Assembly: GCA_024138015.1 (NCBI GenBank)
Contig: JAMXBB010000004.1
Location: 77,943,962 to 78,007,961, forward strand
DNA: 64,000 nucleotides
Source: Lumnitzera littorea
Taxonomy: Eukaryota; Streptophyta; Magnoliopsida; Myrtales; Combretaceae
Direction of reading: 5' to 3'
The notes under the pieces are model-generated. The model worked only from the letters and a program-made list of their open reading frames with translations. It did no database searches and was not told the origin of the DNA. Both the position numbers and the translations under genes were made by a program. Below, piece by piece: positions 50,154 through 61,759 of this stretch; the stretch's first letter is position 1, and every line of letters begins with the position of its first letter.

Positions 50154-50910
50154 TCAATATAGTTCTAGCACTTCCAACATAAGATTTCCATGCAAGAGCA
50201 CAACACAACCCAAATACAAATATCCATCACAACAACCACGATAAATATCAAGAAGTAATCTATGAGATCTCACAGGTACAAGACTACTACAGTTATCACC
50301 AATCCTAGATAATCCCATCAGTGGATCAAGATAAAGAAGTCCAATAGGTGGGAGATAGATGTAGTAGTACTTGGGGTCATCCTCAGTAGTATGTATGGTC
50401 GATAATGGAATCACATCGGGAATGTGGAGGTTTAACTTCAACTTAACTTAGTCCTCTTCCTCTCTACTACTTGTTTCTACAATGACCTTCACCTCCTCAA
50501 CTCCTCCTTTAATACTCTCTAATTCGACATTCCTTTATTGTCTCATTTTATCCTTGAATACTTCAAGTCGTTTTTCAATTGTCTTCAATCGATCCAGCAC
50601 TTTAAAGAGGTTAGCTTCATAGGTGGATTTTCTCTCGTAAAATTTGTCTTGATGATCTCAAGGCACAAATTTTCTTTGCATTAAACGTCTTATCTCGTCC
50701 TATGTAATGATCTCAATGTTTCCTCTATCAATTTTTTGATTTATTATCCTTTTCCACCAAGTAACTACAAAGCTAATCGTTAAATTTTTTATAGCATAGG
50801 CTCTCTTATGCTTGAGAACAAAATAATCTTAAAAAATCTTATTAACTCGAAACTCCCAACTCAAGTACTCATTGGGAGTGTTATATCCATCAAATTCCGA
50901 AATTTATGAT
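50154..50910 (-). pseudogene. Gag frame of the gag-only element
   Basis: The minus strand from 50910 reads EFDGYNTPNEYLSWEFRVNK, then AIKNLTISFVVTWWKRI and DEIRRLMQRKFVP. This is the capsid-like retrotransposon gag domain (Retrotrans_gag), with its E-F-x-G, TWW and RFVP landmarks. A charged helical stretch follows (LKTIEKRLEVFKDKM, then GGVEEVKVIVETSSREEED). About 95 further codons of unknown nature continue to 50154. In-frame stops occur after VNKIF, before DEIRR (probably TGG changed to TAG), after KFVP, after KMRQ and after REEED. The copy is dead but the domain is clear. Confidence 0.82.
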
Positions 50911-50999
50911 ATCATGTCTTCATAATAATATTCACAATCATATCCAGCTTCATATACCATACTAAATATATCTCAATTCAACAACTCAATACTTCAAGC

Positions 51000-53250
51000 T
51001 TGGTATTTAATGCCTCGCAAGAGCAACTATCGATAATTAAATTCAAGGCAACTGGACAAGAAATGCTATAGCTCAGTACTTATCTTGTAATATATAGGTC
51101 TGCTCACTTGGAAGCTCGAACACTACAACACAATTATTCACTGTTGCTCAATATTTTCTTAAAATGGGTAGCACAACTGAACTCAGAGTGAGAATTTCAC
51201 TTGGATCAAGGTAGTAAACATATACACCAACCAATCCTTAGTTTCTATATGCGTGGACAGCATATACACTCTTCACAGTCACTTCAATGATCCGAATGAC
51301 GAGGCCATAGCTTGGTTCACAAGCACTCCAAGTCGCACACATGCATTGAATGCACTTCAGTTCAAATCAGCTCGGACAAGTAAGTTTTCGGTTGAGAAAG
51401 GACGGTACGGTCAACACTATATAGCAGCTCCAATCAACCTATCAGCAACACGAAAACAACTAGAATAGCTCGAAAACTAGGACAATTCAGATCTACAACT
51501 TCAGCTCGGAAGATTGGATGCAGCAGCTCACTTCAACATACATGCACAGGGTTGACATGATTGATATAATAGCTTGGCTATAACCCCAACTCCACTTCAG
51601 CACATACAGCAGCAGTCACGGACACGTTAAACCACATAAGTTGCACACAATAATCCCATACACTACTGTTCACCTCGATACTTCTTACACAGCAGCTCGG
51701 TCTGGACACTTCAACTTCATAGCTCGGACTCCTACACTCAATTCAGCTCGGCATTTGGTTAAAATGTTAAGTCAGCAGCTCAACAAGCCACTCGATAGAA
51801 GCTCCTCCAACCAATGTAGCTCAGCAAGACAAAACAATTCGGCACCAACTCACTACAAATCAAAGTATACAGATGCAAAACAGCTCAGATCAAACAATGA
51901 TGAGTAGCCCGGTAGTGGATCTTCAATTTGACAGTAGCTTGGACAACTGGAAATAGTTCAACTCGGCAATATAGGACAGCAACTCAGTCACACAAAGCAA
52001 CAGTTCGGCACGTGTCCGTAAACTATTACAATAGTCTCCAATCTCTTCTGGATAGCTCGGCGCAAATAATTTAATAGCTTGACACAAGCAGCACAACAGC
52101 TTGGTCAAATTATGGTTGTGGTGCGAATCAGCTCGGGAATTGACTCGCACACAACAACACAGCACGGGCACAACGCAAACACTACTTCCAAGCACAATTC
52201 CATTCAACACAGATTCACACAACACTATTACACATGACACTATAGCACAAAACAGCAATTACTGGACAGCTAACAAGAACGACTGCACAACTACTCAATT
52301 TTAACAGCAGCTTGGATACACATTCAACTTAGTTCAGTACGGTTCATGGACTTAAAACTAAAGTTTCTGACTAATGTAGCTTAGCATGACAGCAATTCAA
52401 ACGGCTCGGATATGAACTGTTAGTTCGGCAAATAAGGATTTCAAAGCAGCTTGACTATGCAATTAAACCGAATAGCATGCTTCTAGTTTTCTTTAGTTCG
52501 AACACATCAATTTTCAACTTGGTAGCTTTAGGAGGTCAGCTTGGTCCTACATTTCGATTAGCTCTGCAAGTTATTTATCAGCTCGGATAAACACTCTTCT
52601 AGCTCAGTTCGGATGTCAACAACTTAAGAGCTCAACAACGGCTAGGAACAAAGCAACTCGGTTAAAGATTACAATAACTCAGCATCAACACTATTTGTCC
52701 AATACAGAGTAGCTCGGACAATTCTTTTCATTGGAATTGCTACTCGGCAAGCACAACAGTATACACACGTGTCGGCTCGGTACCCCAGTTCACCTCTGGT
52801 CAGTGACAGTTCAGTGGACCCTGTTTGCTCAGTTCGGACACTATAGTAATCTAGCTCGACAATTTGTGAAATACGTCAGCTCAACAAGTTCACCCCTGTA
52901 CGTAATTGGATACATGGCTTAACATACGAACTTCGGGCGGAGTACTTGGTTAGCTTGGCTGTTTGGCAAAATAAACTCCTATGCAACCCAGTCCAACACA
53001 ATCCAATAACATAAGCTCGACAACCTTTAGAAAGGCAGTTGGGTCCTGTACTTAAATCAGCTTAGTCCTTTGCAATCTCGACCCAAACACATCAATAAGC
53101 TCGACAATAGTTACCCTACGGCATAGCAACATGGCGACTTTGGATAACTTAAGGCTCCATGCCTCGACTCCTAGACAATACAGTTCAATTCGGCAGTTTT
53201 TCAAAAAGGGCAGCATCGACTTCCTCTCTATTCATCAATAACGGCTCGAT
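51000..53250 (-). repeat. CCGAGCT-rich leader of the gag-only element
   Basis: The plus strand has at least nine exact AGCTCGG words and many one-base variants (AGCTTGG, AACTCGG, AGTTCGG, GGCTCGG) spaced irregularly by tens of bases. On the element's own strand they read CCGAGCT. The stretch lies between PBS and gag. The same words crowd the leader of the related element at 60390-61130. Confidence 0.75.
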
Positions 53251-54150
53251 TCATACAGTTTGTCCAACTGCAGACACCAACCAACCACTCACCTGCTACT
53301 CTAATGAACAATCCTAACTCTACATCAAACACACAATTAACGACGGCACTAAATGACGGCACCACCACTCTAGCATACTATAGCTCCTACAATTTGCAAC
53401 AATAGGTTGTTATTACCTACGTATAGACTCAAGCCACTCAAGTGCTTAAACCCAAAAATGTTAAATCTCCATAAGCACCCCTGTAACTCGTACAACAGTC
53501 TCTCACACCTCTTTCACTGCACAAATTGTACCTATAACCCCTGTAATACAGACGATAGCCACCACCCAAGTACTACTCTACAAGGACCAAACCACGACTT
53601 GGATGGTCAATTCGTGCAGATGTGCAAACCCACTAACACGCACGATGCACCACTTTCTCTGCTATAGCAACACGAAAGCCCCAATTTTAATTCCGCTGTT
53701 GGAACTCTTTGTGACCCCAATCTCACTACCCCTTCTCTCTCTTTCTGTTTTTTTATTTTTTTATTTTTTATTAAATATAAATCAGCTTAATCCTCCTTCA
53801 CAACACACGCCATTGCTATTAGGTGTTGTTGTCTTTAGATTTAATTACCAATGCGAGTCAACACGTAGAACAATAGTTCTTGAACATTTCCTAAACAATA
53901 TATTGGAAGTAAGCCCATTTCATCCGACATCACCCAGTGAATGTCGTCATCCAATATTCAATAGCACGAATCCAACAATTCTTATTTTAGGTCCCTCATA
54001 TTACAAGAGAAATATAATAATATTGCAATTTAAGAAATTTGAGAATATTAGATGTAAACAACTCCAGTTACCAAATAGCAAAATACGGAGAAATCAATCC
54101 TTCAAATATATGTAACAATAATTCAAGAAATTAAATCTCCCATAGTCATG
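53251..54150 (-). other. Leader of the gag-only element, proximal part
   Basis: No domain. The 170-aa plus-strand frame at 53603-54115 lies here but is low-complexity and antisense to the element. Confidence 0.5.
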
Positions 54151-54170
54151 CATCCGCTCTAATATCAAGA
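54151..54170 (-). other. Primer binding site (initiator Met tRNA type)
   Basis: The minus strand reads TTGATATTAGAGC right after the 5' LTR, close to the TGGTATCAGAGC site complementary to plant initiator tRNA-Met. The relative at 57363 has TAGTATCAGAGC. Confidence 0.7.
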
Positions 54171-54714
54171 TGATATGCTACGCCAAAAACCGACAAGGAC
54201 GGCGATATCGGGGTGAATCCAATCCTGCCTAAAGAATGAAAATAAAGTGGGTTTAATAAGAGATTTAATGAATCCGTAAGCCACCTAACGGAATATAACA
54301 CATCAGCTAGATTCTACACAACCAAAGACTCGCCAAATATAATGTATCAGTCTGAATGATAAGATTGTCCGCCACAATCCTTATTAAAGGGATTGATAAG
54401 AGTTAATGAGAGAGAGTCTTTTCAAGAGAAAATACTGAAGGGGTTTTTCGTTAATATTCAAATCTGTCTAAAACCCTGCATACATAAGCTATTTATACAT
54501 AATGAGAAACTTATAAATAAAATGGCTAAAACGATGCCTTAGAGACATTCCCATAAATATAAAATAAACATAACGGTAATTTAGGAATAATACAAGAGAT
54601 AAAAAGTATAGATAATACAAATAAAAAAAAATTGACCAAATAAGATATCTAAACGAGAAGTAGATAAGCTTGGCTCTGGCATTTTGGGTTCAGTCGATAC
54701 CTTGAATCCTGTCA
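54171..54714 (-). repeat. 5' LTR of the gag-only element
   Basis: On the minus strand it begins TGACAGGATTCAAGG, has TATAAATAG text near 54500 and ends GTAGCATATCA. Confidence 0.8.
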
Positions 54715-54719
54715 ATTAA

Positions 54720-54974
54720 TCTTATCCTAATGCTTAATTAAGATTAGATGGTGAATGACCTCACCGAGCTACTTATGTGTAATATCGAGTTAGTTTTATG
54801 AATCTACGAAGTTTACTTATCGCATCACATCCTTAGAATAGTTTGTGGTTTGCTTATTTATTCCGTTTTCTTGTTCTAACTCTTTGCATTTCATCACCTT
54901 TCACTTCAAGCTTTCTGCAAGCTTAAGCTCATCTCAATACGGTTGCTCTTGTTTGTTCTTAGCGCGACATATCA
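54720..54974 (+). repeat. LTR B, right part
   Basis: Resumes the LTR A alignment after the nested element (CTTATCCTAATGCTTAA against CTTATCCTATCTTTTAA) and ends GCGACATATCA. Confidence 0.6.
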
Positions 54975-56836
54975 TAACCCCTCCTAAATCCTTAAGTGGT
55001 CTACTCCTTCAGTTAGCCCTTCTTAGTATAACCATAATCCTAAGATACACCTTCCAATTTTTCCTACTTCTCTTAATCTACTTATGGCTCATCGTGATGT
55101 GCAAGGAAGTAAGGTCCTTAGCCTTTAGAAGGTTGTGCTAGGGTATGCACTTAAGCAGCTTGTTGGCTATCTCTTACTCAGATGATTGAAGCATGCCTGA
55201 ACTTGTAGGTATTAGTTTCACTTAATGAGTCTGAAAGTCTCTTCCGAAGCTTAAAGAAATAGTTCAAGAGCTTTAGGATCGACACATTACCAAGCTTAAA
55301 GAAATAGTTCAAGAGCTTTAAGGTCGACATATTACCGTACAATTCACATAGTGACTCAAATGTTACTATCATTAAACAAGCATTCAGTGTTATTTAGGTA
55401 AGGTTCAAATGATAGTGGTTGAATGCCACCTTTATGCAGTTTAAAAAGGGTATCCTCAGCTTAAACTTCACATGTTGATGATATATACAGAATTACCTTG
55501 GTCCCATCAATAGAACCTTCTCATCCTCCTTAGCAAACTTGCAAGTCTAAGCCATTAAGGAGCTTAAATTGTTGTAGTAAGTAATCTTGGTCCCTTCCTT
55601 TTCTATTATGGTACTCGCTACAGCATCTAAGGTTCTCCTAACTAACCTTAATACAAAATAATAGGAACTACTGAGACATCAGCATTGGTGTAAACATATG
55701 AGGTTTGTCTACTTAATCATGCAAAGGGTTCATCTCTAAAACTACCCGGTCCAATTGTACTCCATCCTATGTCATCACTAACACTACTGTTATAGGAGCC
55801 CACCTAGATGATAATGCTTCTAACGCCACCTCTTTTTATTTTGGGGGAAGGGGGTGGAGTGGAGCTAGAAGAGATAGTTGTGAAAGTGCCACACCATTAT
55901 TGCCTAAGTTTCTCTATAAGAAGTTTTGAGGAAACTAAAGAAAAAGATCAATAAGCCATACTTATCGTTTTAAAATCTCAAAGAAGGAAACAAGGTAAGA
56001 AGAGGGGAAAGAAGAAATGAGAGTATGAAGAGTACACGGATATTTTCTTTTTCAAAGTTTCTAGAACTTTTTTTAGAAGAAGTGTGAAGAGGGTATATAA
56101 ACCATCATACTCTTTGTATAGAGAAGAAGTAAGGAAATATGTTGGGGAAACATATTTGCAAAGCAAAAAGACTTAACTTTTGGTGACCTATATCCAAAAG
56201 TTTGTCTACTTGCTCCTTGTCATACATGTGTTAAAATGCAGAATCCGATGTACCAAATTAACTGAATAAAATGCCTAGAAACTACATCTGTATCCATATG
56301 ACCTACTAGCGGTCAATATACATCAACAAGCATTAAATGCATTGAAATGCATATGTAAGGCAAGAGGAATTATGTTCCTTGTTATGCATAAATTTTTGAA
56401 TTTCAAAATGAGAAGTACAGTTGTTAAGGGAAGTGTAATTGCCATTTGGAAACTTGAGCGATACATTCCACTAACCACTCTAACTTAAGGGGTAGGGTAA
56501 AGGTATATGATGTGACCTGAGTGATCATGATCCAAATTAAGAGATTAAGATGGAATGTAGGAGAAACAAGAGGACAAGATGGAATCCAACTTGTACAAGG
56601 ATGAGATGACGTGAAGAGGCTCTGATTGAGCAATGCAAGAACACTACATATATCTCCTTTAAGCGGTAATACGTGCCGTGTGTCATAGCATAAGGACAAA
56701 TGCATGTCGTGTATATTGAAGGTTGAAAACATAAACAATGCAATTGACGACACATATCATGTATCAAGGTTGCATTTTTGTAACATACTTGTACTCGTAA
56801 GAGCCTATTCTTTTGTACATATTTTAACATAAAGGA
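54975..56836. other. Transposon-like region, no gene seen
   Basis: Begins with sequence that looks internal to the LTR A/B family. A 45-base unit (AAGCTTAAAGAAATAGTTCA...) is duplicated at 55247-55336. No coding domain. Confidence 0.45.
55247..55336. repeat. 45-bp direct duplication
   Basis: AAGCTTAAAGAAATAGTTCA and the 25 bases after it are repeated once in tandem with two or three differences. Because 45 is a multiple of three, an antisense frame would stay in phase. Confidence 0.75.
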
Positions 56837-57355
56837 TGATAGGATTCAAGGTACTGATCCCACCAAATGCCGAAGCTTAGCTCATTCACTATTCACCCGG
56901 ACATCTCATTTAATCACTTATTTTTGCTTATTTTATTTAGACTTTCTCTTTAGTGTATTTTTTCTAAATTACCCTCATGTTTATTTTGTATTTATAGGAA
57001 TGCCACTAGAGCATCATTTTATTCATTTTATTTACAGGATTGCCATCGTATATAAATAGAATCTATGTATAAAGTTTTAGGAGACTTTAACAATTAACGA
57101 AAAACCCTTGAAACTTTTCTCTTGGAAAAACTCTCATTTACCCACTCTTGTCAATCCATTTAGCAAGGATTGTGACAAGCAACCTTATCATTCAGATTGG
57201 TGCATTACAGTCAACGAGTTTTAAACCGTATTAGATCTTGTTGGTGCATCATATTTAACTAGATAGCTCACGGATTTGCCAAAACCCCCCATTTTATTTT
57301 CTTACTTTAATTTGTTGTGATGCCTCTTTATGTGTCCAACCTCGGAAACACATCA
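56837..57355 (+). repeat. 5' LTR of the truncated relative
   Basis: Ends GAAACACATCA. Shares GCAAGGATTGTGACA and CCATTTTATTTA-like blocks with the nested element's LTRs. Confidence 0.75.
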
Positions 57356-57362
57356 ACTTTGC

Positions 57363-57374
57363 TAGTATCAGAGC
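57363..57374 (+). other. Primer binding site (initiator Met tRNA type)
   Basis: TAGTATCAGAGC, one base from the usual TGGTATCAGAGC, seven bases after the LTR. Confidence 0.75.
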
Positions 57375-57725
57375 GCGGTTCTGATAAGGGAGCGTGTTAG
57401 GTTTCGTGAAGTTTTTATTTAAACACTGTTGGTGGCTACTGTGTTCCTCCCGAGGCTACCGTAGTGAGTGTGTTACAGTTACTGTTTTGTATTTGAAAGG
57501 TGTTGGTTCATCGGCTTATGTAGTGTTGACAAGGAATTACTTAATTGAAGAGTAAACCCATTATTCAATATACTAGACACTAAGACTAGAATATCAAAAC
57601 GGAGAAACTTAGTTGTTATTCTTTCCATATAGTCGTTGCCGTAAGATTTTGAAGTGGGTCATTCCCCTTCGAAGGAGAAATAAAGCTTGATAGTTTAGGA
57701 TTATGGGTTTGCAAGTATTGGCTGT

Positions 57726-59838
57726 TGTCGATCCTGATTTTTCGGTTTTCTATTTAAAATTGAATTCCCCATTTCCGATTAATACTAAACCCTAACCCAT
57801 TTAATATTAATTCTTGACTAACGAAATTGGAAAATTTCAGCTTTTTATTTAGAAAAATTTTTTAAGTCGCCACCCGACCGGAGTCTAGAAAAAAAAAGAA
57901 ACCGTAACCAATTGGGTGGATTGATTACGATTTGACTACTGGTTTTTTATTTCAATTTTAAATGAAGAACCAGAGGGTTTCAAGTTCGGAGGCTAACCTA
58001 TTAAACACTAACGGGTACCACTATCTATTTTCTGGAATTAGTATTATTCTTCTAACTATAATATTTAAAAATAAATAAATAATTAAAAAAAAAAACCTAA
58101 GTTTCTACATATTTTATCGTCATCCCGAAGGTACCTACGTACCCGCTAGCCGAGATCAGACGATCGTAATTCTTTCCGAAAACTTTAATGTGTTGGTTCT
58201 ATTTATAAAAAAATGATTGGTTGAATTTGCGTTTTTATTAACCATTTTATTTTTATTAAGAAAAATTCCTAAAAGCTTAATTTTTATTCCTAATTATAAA
58301 AAAAAAAAACCTAAAAACCTAATTTTTGAAAAGTACCAAATTAAGATTTTTATTTAAAAACAACTAAGCGATAATTTTTTTTATTTTCAAGAAAAACTCT
58401 AAAGATTTTATGAAATATGCAATGTTATACATGATGAATCTTTTATATGGAAAAGATGCTTAAAACATAAAAAAAGAAAAGAAAAAAAAATCTCCTAATC
58501 ATAGAAAAGATGCCTAACCATAGAAAATATGTCTAAACCATAGAAAAAAATATCTAAATTATGAAAAAGATGTTTAAATTATGGAAAAAATGTCTGAATA
58601 ATAAAAAAGAAACCTAAACAATGGAAAAGATATATAAACTATAGAAAAGAAGCCTAAATTATGAAAAAGATGTCTAACCATAAAAAAGATATATAAACGA
58701 TGAAAAAGATGTTTAAACCATAGAAAAAATATATAAATCATGAAAAAGATGTTCTAACCATAGAAAAGATGTTTTAACCATAGAAAAGACGTTCTAACTA
58801 TGGAAAACAAGCCTACACTATGAAAAAAATGTTTGAATCATAAAAAAGAAACCTAACAATGGAAAATATATATAAATTATAGAAAATATGTTCAAACCAT
58901 GGAAAATATGTTCAAACCATGGAAAAGATATCTAAACTATAGAAAAATATCTAAACTATGGAAAACAAACCTAAATGATGGAAAAGATGTCTCGTCGTAA
59001 AAAAGAAGTCAATTAAAGATTTTTTTTTTATCTTATGAACATCAAAATGATTTTTTTATCTAAAAAACCCTAACATGCCTAATGCAATTTTTCTAAATTA
59101 ATACAATATGCAAAGAACGAGATTTTGTAAAATATAAGATTTTATAAAAATGTCATTTTGAAAATATGAAATCTAGAAAAAACAAAAATTTAACTTAATA
59201 CATATTCACTAGACACTAATGTTATAACTAATTACTAGCAATTAAAGATATGATATAAAAAAAAAAGTAGTACAAGTTTTAAAAATAACTGCATATATAC
59301 TAAGTGAAATAAAAATAAATAAATAAATAAGACAAGTTATAGACAATAATTAAAAACCACTATTATGTACGCGCTATTATTTTCTGTTCCTCTTTTTTTG
59401 ACTACTGGAGTTGGCGCCATTGTTTTCCGACTGCGTGTGTGTTTATATAGTCTAAACCTCGAACCTAAGACTTCAAACTAAATCTAGTCCAAATACTCCA
59501 ATACTTATCCGTTAGACTGTTGGCCTGTACTTTAACATTCAGTACAATTAAATTATATTTAAACTATCTGATTCCCTAGAATAAAACTTTTTTACTAAAC
59601 TAAAACTATTTATTCTAAAAAATTACTTCCTAAAAATCTACAAAAATCTTTATAATAATTTTTCTTCTATTATTATTATTTTTTTTTTGGTATTTTCATC
59701 ATTTGTTAATTTTTATTATTTTTTATCTTTTATTAATTTTTTTATTATTTTTCTTTTTGAATTAGGACCCTTTTTGTAAAAAATAATAAAAATAATAAAA
59801 AATTAGAACTACAAAAAGACAAAAATTAGGTGTCTACA
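57726..59838 (-). repeat. Nested 2.1-kb solo LTR, family copy c
   Basis: On the minus strand it opens TGTAGACACCTAATTTTTG and closes GGATCGACA. Flanks GCTGT and ACTGT fit a target duplication with one change. The leader of the host element continues on both sides. It holds the minisatellite at 58440-58990. It is homologous to copies a and b at 10336 and 12903. Confidence 0.65.
58440..58990. repeat. Minisatellite, about 20-bp unit
   Basis: More than 20 imperfect units of the form ATGGAAAAGATGTCTAAACC (variants CATAGAAAAGATGCCTAAC and others) run head to tail inside solo LTR copy c. Confidence 0.85.
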
Positions 59839-60389
59839 ACTGTGAAGTTGAATTGGAAGTGACTTTCTTACTCTCTTGGTGTAATAGTGATGCTTTATTG
59901 GTATAGCGGCTGTGTAAATCCAAGGAAGTGCTTGTTAGGGTTTGTTGGGTGAGTTACTATTGTAGTAAATGGTATTCGATTGAGGGGCTTGATTACTCGA
60001 TTGGTGATTTCAGGTCATGCCGTAAGACTGATTGAATCCGTAGGGTTTGCAATAGTTGTGGTAATCCCCCATGCGTGAAGTGGCCTGAGTTTTACTTAAG
60101 TGCTCTCTTAACGGTAGTGGTCATCAGCATTTGTATGGGTCTGTATGTTTTATTAACTTGCATTGAAATTCCTGTAAGTACATTGTCTAGTGAACCATAG
60201 TGTGCTGCTATTTGTGCCACCAAATGTGAGAGTGTGGAGTCGTGTGGGTTTGTTAATATAATGGAATTCAGTGCGCGGCTTGAGTAGGTATGTGGGTTTG
60301 GTTGTGGCTGTCACCAAAGTTGCATTGGTAGGTTCGTGTGGCTTACCAAGCGGTGTGATTGCAGTGCCAAGTGTCTTTGTGGAATTATA

Positions 60390-61130
60390 TCCAAGCTGTT
60401 CGTGAAGTCCGAGCTGTTTTGTATACCTGCCGAGCTACTGAAACAGGGATGAGGTGATCTATTTAATCACTGCTGAGCTTTCTTTGTGTGTCCGAGCCGT
60501 CACAATTGTTGACTGAGCTGAAGTGTCTCCAAGTTGCCGAGCTCCAAGCTATTCCAATCTGAAGCGCTAAGCTGATTGAACCTAATTGCTGAGTTACATA
60601 GTGCATACCCAAGCTCTTGGTTGAAGTGCAGAGGTAAAGAAGAGTATCAAGCTGTCCTAAAGTTGGTCAAGCCGATTTATTTCCGAGCTGTAGGGTGCCA
60701 CTTGAAGTTACCAAACTGGCTGCTGTGTCTAGGCCGAGCTGTCGTAATTCAAGTGCCGAGCTCTCGACTAGTTTTGTCCAAGCTTTAATGAGCGTGTGTG
60801 TGATTTAGAGTGTGTAAACCAAGCTACTGTTGTGTCCAAGCCGATGACTCGATAGTAAGGGATTACCGAACTGTTGTTAATTTGTGCACCGAACTGAATT
60901 GTTGCCAAGCTGCTGTGACTAAGTGCTTGCCGTACTGTTTTGATCGTTAGCTTGCCCAGCTAAATTGTTGTGGTATCCGAATTGCCGAAGTGAACTATTC
61001 CGAGCTGAACTACAAGTAAAGTGCCGAACCGAAGCTGTCCAGCAATGACGGTGTGAACTTGGTAGAAGTCCCCAAGCGAAGTAGAAGGTCCGAGCTGCGC
61101 AAGCAACCGAACCACTGTTTCATATTGTCG
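60390..61130 (+). repeat. CCGAGCT-rich leader of the truncated relative
   Basis: At least eight exact CCGAGCT words plus many variants (CCAAGCT, CTGAGCT, CCGAACT) occur in 740 bases. They are on the sense strand of the element, as in the leader of the gag-only element. Confidence 0.75.
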
Positions 61131-61180
61131 AACCAACTTGGTCAGTGTAATTTGAGTATTTGTACCATTTAACAATAAGG

Positions 61181-61710
61181 GTTTTATCCTTTCATTCTTA
61201 TATGAAAAGTTCTAAGATACATCCACCTTTATAATCCTTTTTATGATATGACCTAAATGTTTTATTATATTAACTTTTATGATTATATGAATGAGCAGAT
61301 TTCGGCCGGATGATCTCACCTATGCAACTATGGAAAAGGGCGAATTTTTGGGGGCCCAAGTTTTTAACCAAACGGCGAATTTCCGAGTTTTTAAAGCTGG
61401 CGAGCCCAAGTTCTCAAGACCGGACCGAATTTCCGAGGGCCTAAACAGTAAGAAAGGGCCGGCCTATCAGTGGTTCTTATCCACGACTTGTCCCACGCTC
61501 ACATGGAACATTCCGGGAAAACCTCCCGTTTTTACCGAGAAAATTCCAATAATTTAAGTAGGTCATAACATTTTTTTCTATTTGAAAAAGCATCAAGACC
61601 ATCACTTTTGACCTTCTTTCTTGCTTGTACACGTACTCCAAAGGGTCAATTCGATCAGAGAGAGAGAGGGAGAGAGAGGGATAGAGAGGATAGGGATTGA
61701 ATCTCCGTCT
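61181..61710 (+). promoter_or_regulatory. Possible promoter and GA-rich leader of a gene leaving the window
   Basis: The sequence is clearly richer in G and C than its neighbours at 61290-61560, with CGAATTTCCGAG occurring twice. It is followed by a GAGAGAGAGGGAGAGAGAGGG stretch (61656-61690) typical of plant 5' leaders. No clear TATA box. Confidence 0.35.
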
Positions 61711-61721
61711 CACAGGCCCGT

Positions 61722-61756
61722 CTTTCGATGGACTCTAATAATTCATCACCTCCAGG
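61722..61756 (+). CDS. Possible first exon of a gene leaving the window
   Basis: ATGGACTCTAATAATTCATC begins an open stretch encoding MDSNNSSPP that stops at a CCAG/GTTAGG donor-like junction. It sits just after the GA-rich leader. If real, a long intron follows. A TGCAG acceptor-like string occurs at 63980-63984, and the bases after it would continue the frame as GWQSI to the window end. There is no protein match, so this is a structural guess only. Confidence 0.25.
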
Positions 61757-61759
61757 TTA

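Larger units (their letters stand above)
49306..54714 (-). mobile_element. 5.4-kb gag-only LTR retrotransposon (TR-GAG-like), nested
   Basis: LTRs of 543 and 544 bases (49306-49848, 54171-54714) bound it. Flanks ATTAC and ATTAA fit a target duplication with one change. Orientation is minus: TATA text, the PBS and the gag frame all read on that strand. Order on the minus strand is 5' LTR, PBS (54151-54170), a leader of about 3.2 kb rich in CCGAGCT-like words, a gag frame (50910-50154), a purine tract (49849-49861) and the 3' LTR. No protease, RT or integrase is visible. This is the layout described for TR-GAG elements, which must borrow enzymes from autonomous relatives. Confidence 0.8.
46642..54974 (+). 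mobile_element. Second LARD-like LTR element, split by a nested insertion
   Basis: LTR A (46642-47545, 904 bases) and LTR B (48686-49305 continuing at 54720-54974) align block by block, for example TTTAGACCTTT, CAAGTA-CAACCTGAAATATGCT and TTTCAAGCTTTCT-CAAGCTT. The interior is only 1.1 kb and has no gag-pol; its minus strand shows a coiled-coil remnant (IEIAWVELRKFEYIMKEAQV at about 47795-47700). LTR B is interrupted by the 5.4-kb gag-only element. Internal-like text also flanks LTR A on the left and LTR B on the right, suggesting a recombined array. Confidence 0.65.
56837..61180 (+). mobile_element. Truncated relative of the gag-only element
   Basis: A 519-base LTR (56837-57355) begins TGATAGGATTCAAGGTA and matches the LTRs of 49306-54714 in reverse orientation. 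It is followed by TAGTATCAGAGC, an initiator-Met-type PBS, and by a CCGAGCT-rich leader that resumes after a nested solo LTR. No gag domain and no right LTR are seen, so the 3' half is lost. The right limit is approximate. Confidence 0.7.

Noticed and set aside
53603..54115. Longest open frame in the window (170 aa, plus)
   Set aside because: It is antisense to the gag-only element's leader, low in complexity and matches no domain.
58440..58990. CRISPR-like look of regular repeats
   Set aside because: Units are adjacent without unique spacers and are degenerate, in a plant LTR; it is a minisatellite.
61291..61557. 88-aa plus frame in the GC-richer island
   Set aside because: It ends just before the GA-rich leader, has no family match and no splice context; better seen as promoter sequence.
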